Origin: Takakia lepidozioides
Taxonomy: Eukaryota > Streptophyta > Takakiopsida > Takakiales > Takakiaceae
Length of the DNA stretch: 64,000 nucleotides
Reading direction: 5' to 3'
NCBI GenBank assembly: GCA_030704615.1
Contig: CM060732.1
Coordinates: forward strand, 71,715,053 to 71,779,052
Shown: piece after piece, positions 43,871 to 56,025 of the stretch
Position numbering within the stretch: the stretch's first letter is position 1
Layout: every line of letters starts with the position of its first letter
The notes under the pieces: model-generated
The model's database searches: none
Told to the model about the DNA's origin: nothing
Seen by the model: the letters and a program-made list of their open reading frames with translations, nothing else
Translations under genes and position numbers: made by a program

Positions 43871-44264
43871 GAAGAATGTTCGACGCTCATATGCTTCTCA
43901 GGCCTCCGCAGAGAGATGACACACTTGCGAGATGGATAGACAGATACTATGTACGTTTTCTCGTACTAATGGACTGTGCCTCATCCATCCACAATTTACG
44001 AACGTGATATTCGATTATGGTAGCGTTAGGTGAAAAGTAATATTACTCGTACTGCCGGACGATCATAGCATCCTCGCCGTTCAACACTGTCGGCGACGGA
44101 TGGTAACTTCTCGTACTTACTGGTTACTCGTACGTGCTTTGATGGGCGAATGGATGAATGTCGACAGTGGAAGGCTTTTGGTTGGTGGCATGCATTATAG
44201 TATACGGTGAGCCACCCGCCACCCTTATTGACGTTTTATCCAGAGCAGCAAAAAGGTAACAAAG

Positions 44265-44477
44265 ATGCTGGCTATTAGCACCTGCTCTGTATCAACTCTC
44301 CAGGCAGCCATTTTCTATGACTTGCAAATAGAAGCAAGGAAGGCCTGGAAAAAGCTACGAGCTGATATTAAAAGGAAACCACGGATCGCAGGTCAACTAC
44401 ACTCTGTCTTAGCCAGGATCGTAGGTCAACTACACTCTGTCTTCGCCAGGACGTGGGCACCAGCATCCGGGAAATAA
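44265..44477 (+). mobile_element. Small fragment of the same L1-type LINE family, with an internal duplication
   Basis: The translation FYDLQIEARKAWKKLRADIKRKP matches FWDLQIEARKAWLKLCADIRRAP in the LINE at 28004-29580. A 33-bp segment (44383-44415) is repeated directly at 44416-44448. Only this short piece is present. Confidence 0.65.
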
Positions 44478-44479
44478 TT

Positions 44480-47335
44480 TCAGTTGAACCAGCCAGTAGC
44501 CGCTCATTCCCAGCAGCAATCCGCTAAGTGGGTTGGGCACTCGGTTGCTGCCCCTTAGTGGTAACTATACCCGGTCAATTTCCGAGATAATTTCTTTACA
44601 ACCGGTAATATTCCTAATGATTTATTTTGTGTTCAGCTATAAATCTGGCCCTTATAAATATCAACCGGTTTACAATACAAGTGTCAAATGCACAACAATA
44701 AGTAAATAATAATAATAATAAATAATCACAACCAGTTTTAAGCATTCAAACAAGTGAAGAACATTGTATCCTTATAGAAGTTGGACCTGTCAATGCCCTC
44801 AAACCACATGGGGCCAAGAATTGAACCAGCGTGGACAGGTGAGCTGTGATAGCAAGCAGCGAGTGCAAGCAGGCGCGGGGCTGGGGCTGCGAGAGCAACG
44901 TCCAGACTTAGTAGGGTTTGCCCGCGGCCCGCCCTCTTGAGTTCAATATTTTTTCACCTAAACACCCTTCCTCGGATGTAACCCGGCCTGGCACGTTGGA
45001 TTTCTGCCATGTGGTGGACTTCGACGGCCATTTCCGTTTTTTGTAATATAAGAAGGGCTGGAATCCGTCCAGGCCTTGCCAACTAAGGCAGATTTCCCGT
45101 CTGTAATGAAATGGAAAGGCAAATATCCTTCCTAAAAGTAGGGCACCCGGTTGATTTCCGCTTCGGCCATTTTTTCCCTCGGATCCATTTCCTGAGGTTT
45201 CATATTTCATTCGGAAATTCTGGAATTCAGTCGGCTAGCATGTAACTGGCTGCCGGTTCTCCCCGGACGTTGGTGGGCACATCAAGGCATTATCTGCTCC
45301 AGCTACTCCCAGGACCACTGTGAATGGAACAAGCACCCCCCCCTGCTGGAGCAACCTCGGTGCATCACTCCACCGCATCGCCTGAGTTCGACAGGTATGT
45401 TACACCCCACCAAAAGGAATGGGAAGATTGTGCGGCCTGTGCAGTCAGGTGCGGAACATGACTGCAAGGTTAAGTCAGCCATTCTTTTAGTGGCGAATAA
45501 TCGCCAGATTCCTACCTCCCGGGGGTCTTTGCGTCAGGGGTAAAGGGAAATGAGGCTGAAAAATCATCACTTTTCGCCAAAAGCTTATCTGTTGGGCCCA
45601 CCATTAGCTAGAGGGGCAGCCACAGGGAGCCACATGGCGCCATACTGAGTGAAGACAGTTTACAGCCAGATCCCACCGACCACGTGCAGGACATCGCCAC
45701 ATTCCGTTGCCCATTTTTGTATATATATATATATATGGGTAAGTATAGTATAGTATGTATAGATAGACTTTGTAGTGATAAGTTTATTTCATGTGTATTG
45801 GTAGCTTAGTGGTAGAGATCTCCCTATCAAGCCAGCTGACTTGGTGTCCAATTTCTAACACCTCAACATTTTTTTGATAGCAACCTGGTTTGGATGATAA
45901 AGTTCTTAAATATGAAAAAGGTTGCCGCGGAGGAGGGCAAAAGGGTGACTGCAGAGGAGGATGATAATCAAAAGGGTGGCAGAGGGTTACAAAAATGGAA
46001 TGAGAATGTCATTTTTTCATTGTTTTTGGGATGAAAGGACACATGTCAGCAAGTTTAGGACCTAAAAAACAAAAAAAGCTAAAACACACATCTTCTTCCT
46101 TCTTTCATTTTTTTCCTCCCATAAAACACAAAACTAAACATAGTGACATATAATCTTCATTACTGTTTACAGGCTTTGTGAGCCAAGTTACTTGGTAATT
46201 TTATTTGTATTTCCAAGAGCCTTGCAAACATTGATACTTCTTATCTATGTGCCATGTAGCATTAGGTAGGGTCTTTTTGTGCCAGGGTTCAAATATGCCA
46301 CTTAGTGTAGATTGACTGAAATGCAATATAAGCCAATTTAAGGTTTTCTACTTATGAATGGTGGTTTAATTTTTTTTGGTGGTGTTTGGCATAATTTCTG
46401 CCTAGTCTCCAATGATGCCTAAACCCTCCAATTTGCTATGTCAATTCTGGGTTATTCGCCTCAACAAGTCTACTAGGTTTTAGGTTCATTCGCCCAATAC
46501 CCATTCAAAATCTCATATTATCGCCAGCTCCACTACGCATTTTGTACAAGTGCCAGCATGCTCCTCTAAGGTTAATGGATGCCACTTGTGCTACAATGTA
46601 AATACCTTAAAAGAAACGCTGGGTTGAGTCAGCCAGAATCTTGCAGGCAAGGGTGACATCTACCATGGACCCCCGCCCCCGCGGATTTGATTGTCACTTG
46701 GGGCAGGATAAGGCGCATCAGGTTACAGGGTTGTCCGCTGTAGTGTGACAGAGAGTCGCGGCGTCACAAGGCCAGGGCAAATCGTGGCGTCGTCAGAATT
46801 GCGGGTGCCTTAGGCTATACTTAAGGCTGTTTTTGCACCTCTCACAACAAATTTGAAAGGCAATAAAGGACCAAAAAGAAAACTGCCAAGGCAATGATAG
46901 AAAAAAATGCCTGTCACCGAAATGCAAAAGAAAAAATAGCTGCTGCAATAGAGGCACGGTGGTACGATGGCTTCCGGAAGTTATTCAAAGGTGGGTCAGA
47001 AGACCAATTACACAAGAAAAATATTCCACTTGAATGCTATGCAAGCCCCAATCGGAGACTCAGGCCACCACGCAGATGGTCACCTGTGCATCCCTCCTTT
47101 TTCCAAGAAAAAAAGATGACCCCTCAATTTCCTAAAATCTTGTAGGCAGGTGAATTTATCAGAATTCAAGGCAATCAATACCAGATGGATCATGGTGGGC
47201 CATCTCGTCACTAATAAAATAAAATAACATATTTAAAGAAATTAAAATCTGCACTTACAGGTGGGAAGGGCTTTTACTGGCCTTTACACCATCTCCCCAA
47301 ATTTTAGGAAGAGATTATAATGTTTCTTTGGGAAA
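44480..47335. other. Intergenic DNA without genes
   Basis: AACCGG words recur near 44570-44670. A (TA)n run lies near 45719-45735. A run of low-complexity AT sequence extends to 46500. The frame at 46894-47145 has no recognisable domain. Confidence 0.5.
45795..45865 (+). repeat. Possible tRNA-derived SINE head
   Basis: GGTAGCTTAGTGGTAGAG (45800-45817) is a good Pol III A box. The following B box (GGTGTCCAATTTC, 45843-45855) is degenerate. There is no clear tail. Confidence 0.4.
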
Positions 47336-47337
47336 GT

Positions 47338-47363
47338 TTTTTTTTTTTTTTTTTTTTTTTTTT
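47338..47363 (-). repeat. Long T run, probable poly(A) tail of a retroposed sequence
   Basis: About 25 uninterrupted T residues are followed on the right by CTTGAAAAAAACCTTTATTTAC. On the minus strand this reads as AATAAAGG, a short spacer and then the A run. That is the pattern of a polyadenylated retrocopy, but the body is not identifiable. Confidence 0.5.
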
Positions 47364-47699
47364 CGCTTGAAAAAAACCTTTATTTACTTTGAGGGGCTTT
47401 TCGAATTTCCAAAAAGGGCTACCCCAAATTTTCATAAAAATATAGTACAAATGTAAAGTGCATGCCAAATTTCACATCAAACGAACATTTTACTGCATCT
47501 GCTGCTTTGTATGTGTTTTGATGAGGGTTTACATGTCCTAGCAAGCACATTCAAGCCTAAGGGCCAACTTCCATCGGCCAAGTTGGCAATAGATGACGAA
47601 AATGACACCTTGCTTCCATGCGATAAATTTAGCGGACGACCCGACATGGGTGAGTGCAATATACGGAAATTTGGCGCCAGAGTTCATGGCCGATAATCG

Positions 47700-47990
47700 C
47701 TTTTGACCTGCTCTACTAGGTTACCATGTCTCTTCTACCTGCTGTGAAGGTCACCTTTGTGCACATTGCTTCTTGCCAGCCTCATGCTTTGCTTGCGGGA
47801 CCACCCTTTGACCGGTCAATTGGTCCGGGCACCTTGGACTGCGAGGCAGACCTAATGCCCGATTCCTCTTAAACCCTATGCACATAAAAGCAACCGTCCG
47901 TCCCACCAGTCGGCCATGCTCCACCCACGTCGGTCAACTTTGGATAACTTGACCGATTTGGACCAGACATGGAAGTTGGCCGTAAGGCTT
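47700..47990 (-). repeat. Dispersed repeat R1, copy 2 (inverted)
   Basis: This is the inverted counterpart of 23965-24275, with the same phrases in complementary order (TGCTGTGAAGGTCACCTTTGTGCACATTGCTT... on the plus strand here). Confidence 0.7.
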
Positions 47991-48769
47991 TCCTCCAAAC
48001 CATGTCATCCCAAAAACCATTATTACACAAATCCCTTTGGTGAGGGGCTGTCTTACAATGCCCATAAGCAAGAGGATCTCTAGGCTGAAAACCCGAAATT
48101 CAAATAGGTCAAGTAGCATGGAACAATTTTGGCATCGCTGGCCTGGTATGCTTCAATGGCCCAATGAGGGGACCCCGTTTCTAGTCAACCCTATAAAATT
48201 TTGACCTTCGTCCCTTTAGAAAAATCTGGAGGTGGGGACTGCTCCAAATGGCATGCAATAAATTGGAGCGGGTGGGCCACCTCATGCGCTATAAATGCTC
48301 AAAATGAAAAGTTAGGATGGTCCCTCCGACAGCGCCACGTGGTGTAGGAAGTTAACCGGTTAAAACCGGCATTCTCAAAAGGAGAAGGTGGAGCCTTCCT
48401 ATCAAATGTAAAGCACTACCAGAAATTTTTTAGTGTATTTGGACGTCTGTTTATTCAAGTGAAGATTTGAGGCGAGTCCAGATAGGGCGTTACGCGTTCT
48501 GTGAACATCTTCCAACAGGATGGACCACTTGAATGATGACGCGTCAGCGAAGGATGATGACGTCAACTGAAAAATTCCTGGCCGTGCTTTACGCTGGTAA
48601 GTCCCTGGACCGAGGCCATTCACTGATCTGATTTGAGGGCACCTACGAGGGCGGCAGCCCTATAGATAGCGTTCATCCTCATAAGCAATGCCATTTCGCC
48701 ACGTCACCCAAAGAGGCTTTATGACACCTATAGATGGATATGTGCCACAAACGGAAGCAGGCTGCTTAC

Positions 48770-48900
48770 GTATCACGTGCCTATATGACACGGGCATGTC
48801 GGCCCCACCATGTTGCAGCCCAAGTGCCAATCGCAAACCCCGTGTGCAGAAAGGGCGGCTACAAGCACGTGTGCAGAAAGGGCGGCTACAAGCACGTGCG
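48770..48900. promoter_or_regulatory. G-box cluster with a 27-bp tandem duplication
   Basis: CACGTG occurs at 48774-48779, 48866-48871 and 48893-48898. The last two are created by a perfect 27-bp direct repeat (48841-48867 and 48868-48894). G-boxes bind bZIP and bHLH factors in plants. No gene could be attached with confidence, so the regulatory role is inference. Confidence 0.4.
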
Positions 48901-49547
48901 CATAAGGGACGTTGGCCACGTCAGAGTAGGCGAAGGCTGCGGCCATGGTGGGTGGCGAGTATGTACCGCATAGATACATAAAGCCGGGTCTGGAACGTTG
49001 CAGACTCGATGCAATGCAGAGCTTTACAGCAGTGAGAGGGTGGATTGCGGGCGGGGGCAGCACGCTAGGAGCACAAAGCTAGATCACAAAGGATATATAA
49101 TTTGTGGTGATTTGTATGGGGATTCGGGAATGCCTTCCTGGATGCCGGAAAATCCAGAAAAGGCTGGCCCCACTACAGGGGTTTCCCCGTGCATAAAGAA
49201 ACTCAAATTTTTTTGCTATCTTTAAGCTCTCTTTGTACCTTATATCACTTTGAAAGATGCAGGTTGTAAACATAAAGACATTGCAAGAAGTCTAAAAGTG
49301 GAGGGGTGCCTAAGATCAATGCCTGGTTTGTGGACAGCCCGAAGACAGACTCCATTTCTGTTACAAAGAAGACGGCAACCACAAAGTATGGACTGGGTAC
49401 GTATTTATAGGCATCCACGAGTTACATAATTGGACAGAATAACATACTTCTTTCGTCGGGAGTTGGCAACGCTTATTGTTGTTCGCTATCATTTCACACC
49501 CTCACTGTACGATCATACGATACTCTTCACTCAGCAGTTCTCGTGTA

Positions 49548-49617
49548 CTCTGATTTCGGAGAGACCAGTGGCAGTGCTCAGTCAGCGGCACTGCCATTGG
49601 TCTCTCCGAAATCAGAG
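49548..49617 (+). ncRNA. Near-perfect hairpin, candidate small-RNA precursor
   Basis: The left arm 49548-49577 and right arm 49588-49617 are complementary over 30 bp with a single mismatch that would be a G-U pair in RNA. The loop is 10 nt (TCAGTCAGCG). It lies about 245 bp beyond the stop of the RING-finger exon. The short loop and long stem could be a miRNA or siRNA precursor, or just a foldback or inverted duplication. I recognise no known miRNA in the arms. Confidence 0.45.
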
Positions 49618-49862
49618 CACCCTAGAAACCCGACAGGAAGTGGATCAGAAGGTTGAAAGAGGGATTCCAGATATATGCTGGTTCCTACGAATTTACAGAA
49701 TTGGTATCCAGTATCCACGTGAGATCAGTTTGCAAGACCTGATGTGATGTGCGACCTGATGTGATGTGCGACAGTTGAAATTGGTGACCCGCAGCAAGAG
49801 ATGATTGAGATCGTACAAAGATCTACGAAGTTTCTTGCAGGCGTTAGACATGGGCAAGCTTG

Positions 49863-50346
49863 TTAGTAAAGCATGGAGTTTCTGCACAGGGGACAAGAGA
49901 AGGTCCCACTTCTCTCCCAAGTCCTCACGCAGGCGGAATGAAACTCGTGACCACATGCGGCGGTATAGAGGGAGTCTGAGGGAGAAGTTATATCCTCGAA
50001 GCACATCGGGCAATCGTCAGTCTTAAATGACGCATCATCACTTTCCTCATTCCGCAGAGACCACCGGCGTGGAAGCCTCTTGGTAGTGATGATGAGGGTG
50101 CTCCAATCTGCAGAATTTTTCCCTCCGTCGTCATCGAACAGTTCGTACTTGCTGCCAGTAACCTGCCAGTGGCTCATCATGTCAAGGGATCCGATTCTTG
50201 CCTTGCGACCCTCGAACATCCACATGCACTTGCGGAATGCACATGTTGCAGCCTCAACCCTCTTCTTGCAAACTGGACAATGAACCTCCTCTGCGATGTT
50301 GAAAACAGTGTAGCCCTTCCTGCAGATTACCCGCTGCCCATAGGCA
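49863..50346 (-). CDS. RING-H2 finger protein, C-terminal exon with an extra zinc-binding N-part
   Basis: The frame ends with DDCPMCFED, CGHEFHSACVRTW and CPLCRNSMLY, a C-x2-C ... C-x-H-x2-H-x2-C ... C-x2-C RING-H2 pattern typical of E3 ubiquitin ligases. Upstream in the same frame are YGQRVICRKGYTVFN and HCPVCKKRVEAATCAFRKCMWMFEG, a second cysteine-rich zinc-ribbon-like block. A variable SKYELFDDD segment and a TLIITTKRL strand follow. From memory this arrangement resembles ubiquitin-like/RING proteins known from protists and fungi. No ATG precedes the block and a stop lies just upstream near 50380, so this is likely a 3' exon with an acceptor near 50347 (TGCAG). The earlier exon(s) were not found. 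RING identity is firm; gene completeness is unknown. Confidence 0.68.
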
Positions 50347-50399
50347 CTGCATTTCCTCCTGCGTTTATCTCATTTTTTGAGACACCAGCGACGGTGACC

Positions 50400-52210
50400 T
50401 CAGTATAATCAAATCCATAGATCTTGCTAAATTTAAATACTCATCAATGAGTAGTTCATAAGGATGCAATCTGCTTTTTATACTATCAGTGTTAGATTTT
50501 ATGTTCCGGAAGTTCTAAACGACTCGCACTTCAGTGATTTTTTCAATATCAAGGTGATGTTAAGATGTGCCAATGTTCTTGGATTGAAGCTGTTGATTCC
50601 CTTGTGTACTTGTCACCACCGAAATGTGGCTTGTACCAGTTGAGCATCTGTGAAGAAAAGAGGAGAAGAGCCTAATCGAGATCAAAATTAATTGATTTTT
50701 GTGTAAGTGTGTTCCTATCAGATTTGTGAGTGTGTTCCTTATCGAGGTTATTTTTTCCTCGCTTCTTTAATTTGAGTAACAGGGCCTCCCTCCCCTTTCT
50801 TTTTTCCGTCCAAACTTTTTGCCTTGTGTGTGAAGCGATGCTGATGGAGCTATGGTGCTATTTCCTGGTCTGTGCGAAAAAAGAAAAAGATTTGTGCACA
50901 TATGTAGAGTTTTGGGTCATTGAGACTGCATGATTCTAGGATTCATGACAGTACGAGAATGGCTTCTCACGGGCTGAGTGCTAGTGTAAAGCAAGCCAAC
51001 AATCCTTTTCTTGCATGAAGTGGTCAGATCTCTCAGAATCCCTCCACAGGACTCCAGAGTCCAGGAGGCAACATTAACGTAACTCCATGAGGGTCAAAGA
51101 TTGTTACTACTGGCTTCTGCCGGAAACTAAGAATCTAAGGTTGGTACCAGACTAGCGACCGGACCAAGCTTTAAAATGTGGCTCTTGTCCCCCTCTTTGC
51201 TCTTTACATAGATGCCATGTCAGCAAGAGCCACCACTAGCCACTGGACAAACCTCGCAGCTAAAAAGCGGACGAATGGTGCAGGTGCACAAACCATGTGT
51301 ATCTCTCTCTCTCTCTTTGTTTAGAATTTCTTGTTGAAAGTACACTACACACTGTCATGGAGCCTTCGGAAAGAGCTCCTCTGCAACACTTGCTCTTTAG
51401 ATTTTACAGTTCATGTGAAGGTCATGCATGAGATATTGATTTGCAAATATGTCATGCACCTGTTGAAGATAAGTCTTCATGATTCATGGCTTCGTGACAC
51501 TAGAGAGGAGGGACTGCTGTAGAGCAAGGTAGGAGTAGATGGAGCCATCATAAAGAGGGGGAGAGAGCCGTCGGGAGGATTCAATTGGTGAACAAAGAGG
51601 ATTCAATTGGTTTTGTTCACCGGAGAAGATTTGGGGCCTGCTCCTACCATGGCCCCAAATTTGTTTTGCTTTGTAGGGACTTTTGCTTCTGTATATTTGT
51701 GTGAACTTGCATGATCAAGGTAGATGCTTGGCAGGTGATTTCACTGGTTGCTGCTAGGGCATGCTCTTAATAAGTTGATCTGTGCTCCTGGCAAAGCTGC
51801 TCTTCCCACATAATGAGAAGGCCTGTGGAAAGTGCAGAGTAGTCACTGACCATTCCAGAATTTAATCAACCTCTAAACACGAAAGTATTGAGCCCAGTCT
51901 GATGAACATGATGAAGGCAGGCGTAAGCTCGATGGTGAGAGCTCACATTGGAGCTAACCTCAGCGACAAGCTGTTTGAGCGTGTGGGACAAATCCAGTCT
52001 GAGGCCCATTTTTATATAAGAGGGAGGAAACAGGAAACAACCAAAAAACGGCCGAGTACAGTATTTCCATGCCCTTCGTGCTCCGTCAAGTATCATCTAA
52101 TCCGGGTTATAGTACGGCCACCATGCCTCACCCTCTCCTGGGATTATGCCAAAGGTTTGCTACAAGGCCCAATGCAAGCCGGGTAGTCTATTAGGAAAGG
52201 TGGAGGGCCG
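50400..52210. other. Intergenic or intron DNA upstream of the RING exon
   Basis: No supported gene is present. A (CT)n stretch lies near 51303-51315. A short near-duplication, GAGGATTCAATTGGT, occurs twice at about 51575-51610. If the RING gene has upstream exons they should lie here, but I could not identify them. Confidence 0.4.
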
Positions 52211-52212
52211 TC

Positions 52213-52533
52213 CTACACAAGGGTGTCGAAGGTCATAGGTGGCCTTAGAGGTCGGTGAAGGCCTGCGACTCTCTCTGGGGGCTGGAATTTGGGTAATTCC
52301 CAATGAGTATCTTTTTCAATACTCTCATAGCGCTGCCAGCTTCCCCTCATTGTCACGAACATTCGGTACAAGTAACTGCCAATATAGAAACTTGGGCAGC
52401 CCATTACAATGTCTACTGCCGGGGTAGGATTAATCTTCAATTGCCCCACTGCCCACATGTAAGCTACCAGCTCCTTGTATTCCAGGTTGAACCTGGTTTC
52501 GGTACTCACTAAAGTAGGATCACCTCTGAGCAT
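52213..52533 (-). other. Unrecognised open frame of 106 residues
   Basis: The translation (LEYKELVAYMWAVGQLKINPTPAVDIVMGCPSFYIGSYLY, in pieces) looks protein-like, with regular hydrophobic spacing and few low-complexity residues. I do not recognise the family. It could be an exon of a gene on the minus strand, upstream of the RING exon, or a relic. Confidence 0.3.
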
Positions 52534-53270
52534 GTGTCCACCCCCTTCTCCTCCACCCCACTCTGATTCCCTCTGTCCCCACCCTCCTGAATCTCTGCAG
52601 AGAGGCCTACATCCGCTGCCGCACTCTCTTGGTCATCACTGTGCTTACTCCATGTTTCGCTATCAAATCGAACAAGGACAAGGACAAACAAAACCAGTGG
52701 AACTGAACACCTGCACCGCAACACCCAGCCACCAGTGGTACCGTAGGAGAAAGAGTTCACCGGAGTCCAGGGATTTTATGGGAAGAGAGAGAGAGAGAGA
52801 GATGTAGGTAACCATACATAATGCACCAAATGAGGTTAAGTCCATGACATTGTAGAGATGCAAACCACTTGTGCTTGAAGGTAAAACTTGAGCAAGCTGT
52901 AGAATGAGCAGCATGTACAATATCAGAAAATTTTAGTGCAATGTGTGAGCAATAACAGCAGGAGTCCAAACAATTTGTCAAGCTAGCTTAACATTTCGGC
53001 TACTGTAGAGTAAGCTTAAGGTCTCCAGACTATGTTCTGAAATCACTCACAACCATAACCAAGGTTGTCACTGCACTCAATGACCAAGTGGCAAACACAC
53101 TATACACTTCTCAAATGTTAGACCAGCTTAAGTCACTTAAGGAGAGACCAAAAGAACTGGACCCTCTTCTCTCAGCCAACCATTTCGTCCAAACCAAGCT
53201 CCTGAGTTAAACAAGGTGGACTTCTCTCAATTTGGTGTTGCTTTCAGAGCACCACTCCTCTGTGCGTCCT

Positions 53271-54135
53271 TCACCAAGTTTTTGAAGGCTCTTTGACCTT
53301 TTTGATGTTCTCATCAGATACGTCAGATAACCAGAAACCATGTGGGGGAACAGTTTGAAAGGAAGAGTCCTCAGAGTTATGAGGAGCTGAGTACATGCAT
53401 TGAAGGTCTTTTCTGACCAGGTCAATGGCTCGGGCAGCTTCCTCTTCCGAATCAAAAGTTCCAACCCAAATCTTTTTGTTAACAGCATTCCACGCTGGTA
53501 CCCGGAGTTCAGCTACATATTTTCCTGGATCTGGACGAAAACGGACTGGGTCATAGTTGTGGATGTCTGTGGTGCCAGAATACGAACCCCCCAGCCCTCC
53601 ACTTCCAATTATGTTGTCAGGTTGCTGATCATAAGACCCAGCAACTTCACTGGGAAGAAACATCTCAGGTAGAAAAATTCTTTTTGCGGTGGAATCGCCT
53701 CCTACTTGATTGGCATCACTTCCTGGGAGACCATCAGTCAACACAACTGGCTGTTCCTGCGGTTTGCAGACAAGGGTATCAGTGGTGAAAACAGGAAACA
53801 CCTGGGTTTTATTCAACATCTCCACTTGGCTACCTAGCAGTACTTGCCGAGTATGGCAATATGTCCATTAGTACTGCATGATTGCCAACAATCAACCATT
53901 CTAAAAGTAGCACATATTTGCTGACCTTCTGTTGGTTGTGGGCGGCATAATTGGTTGTTAATTGATCATGCAGGACTAATGGACATTGCATTAAATTGTC
54001 TTGAACATTAGTGTCCGATTCCTGCAAATGGAGGCAGCGGTAAGTAACTGCATAGTTCATCCTCTGAAGGTGGGTCAGATGCTGAGAGCACAGCTTGTAA
54101 ATCACCATGAAAATAGTTGCTGTTCAGAGTCAACC
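53271..54135 (-). pseudogene. AP2/ERF-like copy B, C-terminus frameshifted
   Basis: The last exon begins at 53756 after the acceptor GCAAACCGCAG and encodes KYVAELRVPAWNAV, IWVGTFDSEEEAARAIDLV and SAPHNSEDS, homologous to copy A. After DENIKKVK the frame ends in EPSKTW and a stop at 53271. The homologous C-terminal helix (FKNLVKDAQRSGALKATP) is present in another frame, so a small indel near 53290 truncated the protein. The SAPYNF end of the domain is also altered. Upstream, 54135-54050 in frame matches copy A (LTLNSNYFHGDLQAVL, PPSEDEL). The middle coding block (53830-54108) is poorly conserved. Probably a decaying paralogue, but it could still make a shorter protein. Confidence 0.65.
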
Positions 54136-55599
54136 TCCACAAATATCAGACCATACATGCATAACAGCATATGTTTAACATGTTTGCCTCAGTTACCTAG
54201 ATCTTCCAACATTTAGGTTTAACTGTAGAAAGAAAAGCACAACCAATAACTTCCGTACTTTTTAATTACAGAGAAATAACTCCTGGATCACTTAACTATA
54301 CAGTTCAGCAAAAGCAAACTGGAGCTCCTGTCACTGTGGCTTACATATCTTAGATGGGCAGTTTCTCACCCCCTCGGCCCCCTTTCTAGACCAGTAACCA
54401 TAAGTTAAACACTCTGGCGCCCTTTCAATCGAACGACCATATTTCCAGGCTTATTAGTTATGTTCATGGGCTTCACACTGTACAAAACAGCCGAGTGTCC
54501 GTAGTTCTTGGCGCTTTCATAGAAACCATGGCCATGCAATTAGACTCCCCCATGTAAGATGAATTTGCAGTAGCTCCAACCCTTCACCAAATACTCTGAG
54601 AAGGCTGAACTTTACTACCTGCTCATGTATAGAAATAGTTATGAACACCCACGTTACAATCAAGTACGTAAGCAAAAGCTTATCCTTTTGCAAGCATTGC
54701 AAACCACTGAAGTACAACCCCTAGTATACGGAAGCGATGGTACGCTCCCTGCCTCTAAGGGTGGCTCGTAGCCCAGACTTTCATTCGAATCACAGTCAAT
54801 TCATCATGAAAACTCTAAATTGCATCAAGAAACATTACTGGCGTTGCACTCATAAACGCTAGCGGAATGCAATTTCCAACTGAGTTGTGGAACAATTAGC
54901 TTACAAATTAGGGTTCCACTGAGAGACATACACACACCCTAAGCGATCCAGAAAACGCTGGAATAATCCGTGACCAAACACAAAGTCAAACGTAGAGGAA
55001 AATCCAAGAGATCTAACTGAAACACTGGGAACAGAGCCACCGCGCAGGGGGCTGTGGGTACTTGATCGTCGTTGCAGGCGTGTTCTCCCTGCCGAGTTCA
55101 CAGCGATGAAAGAAAGAGCTGCATTCAAATTTAAACTAATAAAACTTCAGTTTTCCGTTTGTTAACTGTGAGAGATTACAACCGGAAGGATACTTGCCAT
55201 CCCCATTGAACAAACAGAGCTCGACCTGAGATTTTGTTTGCCGAGAATGGTGTCCTCGGTCTGAGTCCGATACAAGCAGCATTCTGAATGCAGAACAGGG
55301 CACTGAGCACGCTTGACACTCCGCGAATTGACGATAAGCTCAGGCACTCGATCCGGCAGCTTTCCGAGCTTATATTGAACACTGCAGTCCTCGCCCGCCT
55401 CAATCGCTTTGCAGACGATCTTCTGCCTCTCTCTTTCCCAAACCTCCCTCCTCGATTACATTACTTGCAAGGTATGATCGCAGGGAAACAATTCTCTCTC
55501 TCTCTGTCTGACTTTAAAGTTCCCGTCTTCATGTCATCAATGCGCGATAGACTCTGTAGAAGTGAACTTTAGAGCGAGCACTCAGCACTGATAGCCTTC

Positions 55600-56025
55600 C
55601 ACACGTGCGGGATGGATGGACAGCTGCTAGACACATCTACAATTTTTCGTACTTTTTCCGTACGTATGGACTACAGGGAATGAGGCCCTGACAACCGTGC
55701 CTCCTCCATTGACAATGCAAATTTCATTCACAGGCAGCGAGCCGCGACGTCTCGATTATTCATCCATATGAAAAGTCTCATCCGTGATATCGTCCAGCTG
55801 GCTGGCGGCGATGACTCCGGATAAATTTTCGTATTCAACCTTGTCAGTAGATGGATAGTATTTCGTATAGTATTTGACAGTATACGAATTGTAGGCGACA
55901 GACCTATAGCATTCGACATACCCTACTAGTCTAAACGTAGTCTTTCCATAGCCGTCTAGGAGCCCTTATTAGCTGCCTGTGGGGCCAAAATCGGCCTAAC
56001 CAAGTGCCCGTCGGGTAACCCCTTA
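55600..56025. other. Intergenic DNA between unit B and the MITE
   Basis: No gene is seen. The sequence includes TACGTA and CGTACTT words common near the 5' sides of units A and B. Confidence 0.4.

Noticed and set aside
43622-44007. Plus-strand frames MSSMRQRLCKSE... upstream of copy A
   Set aside because: The related sequence in unit B stops after about a dozen codons and no domain is visible. It is likely 5' flank of the duplicated unit.
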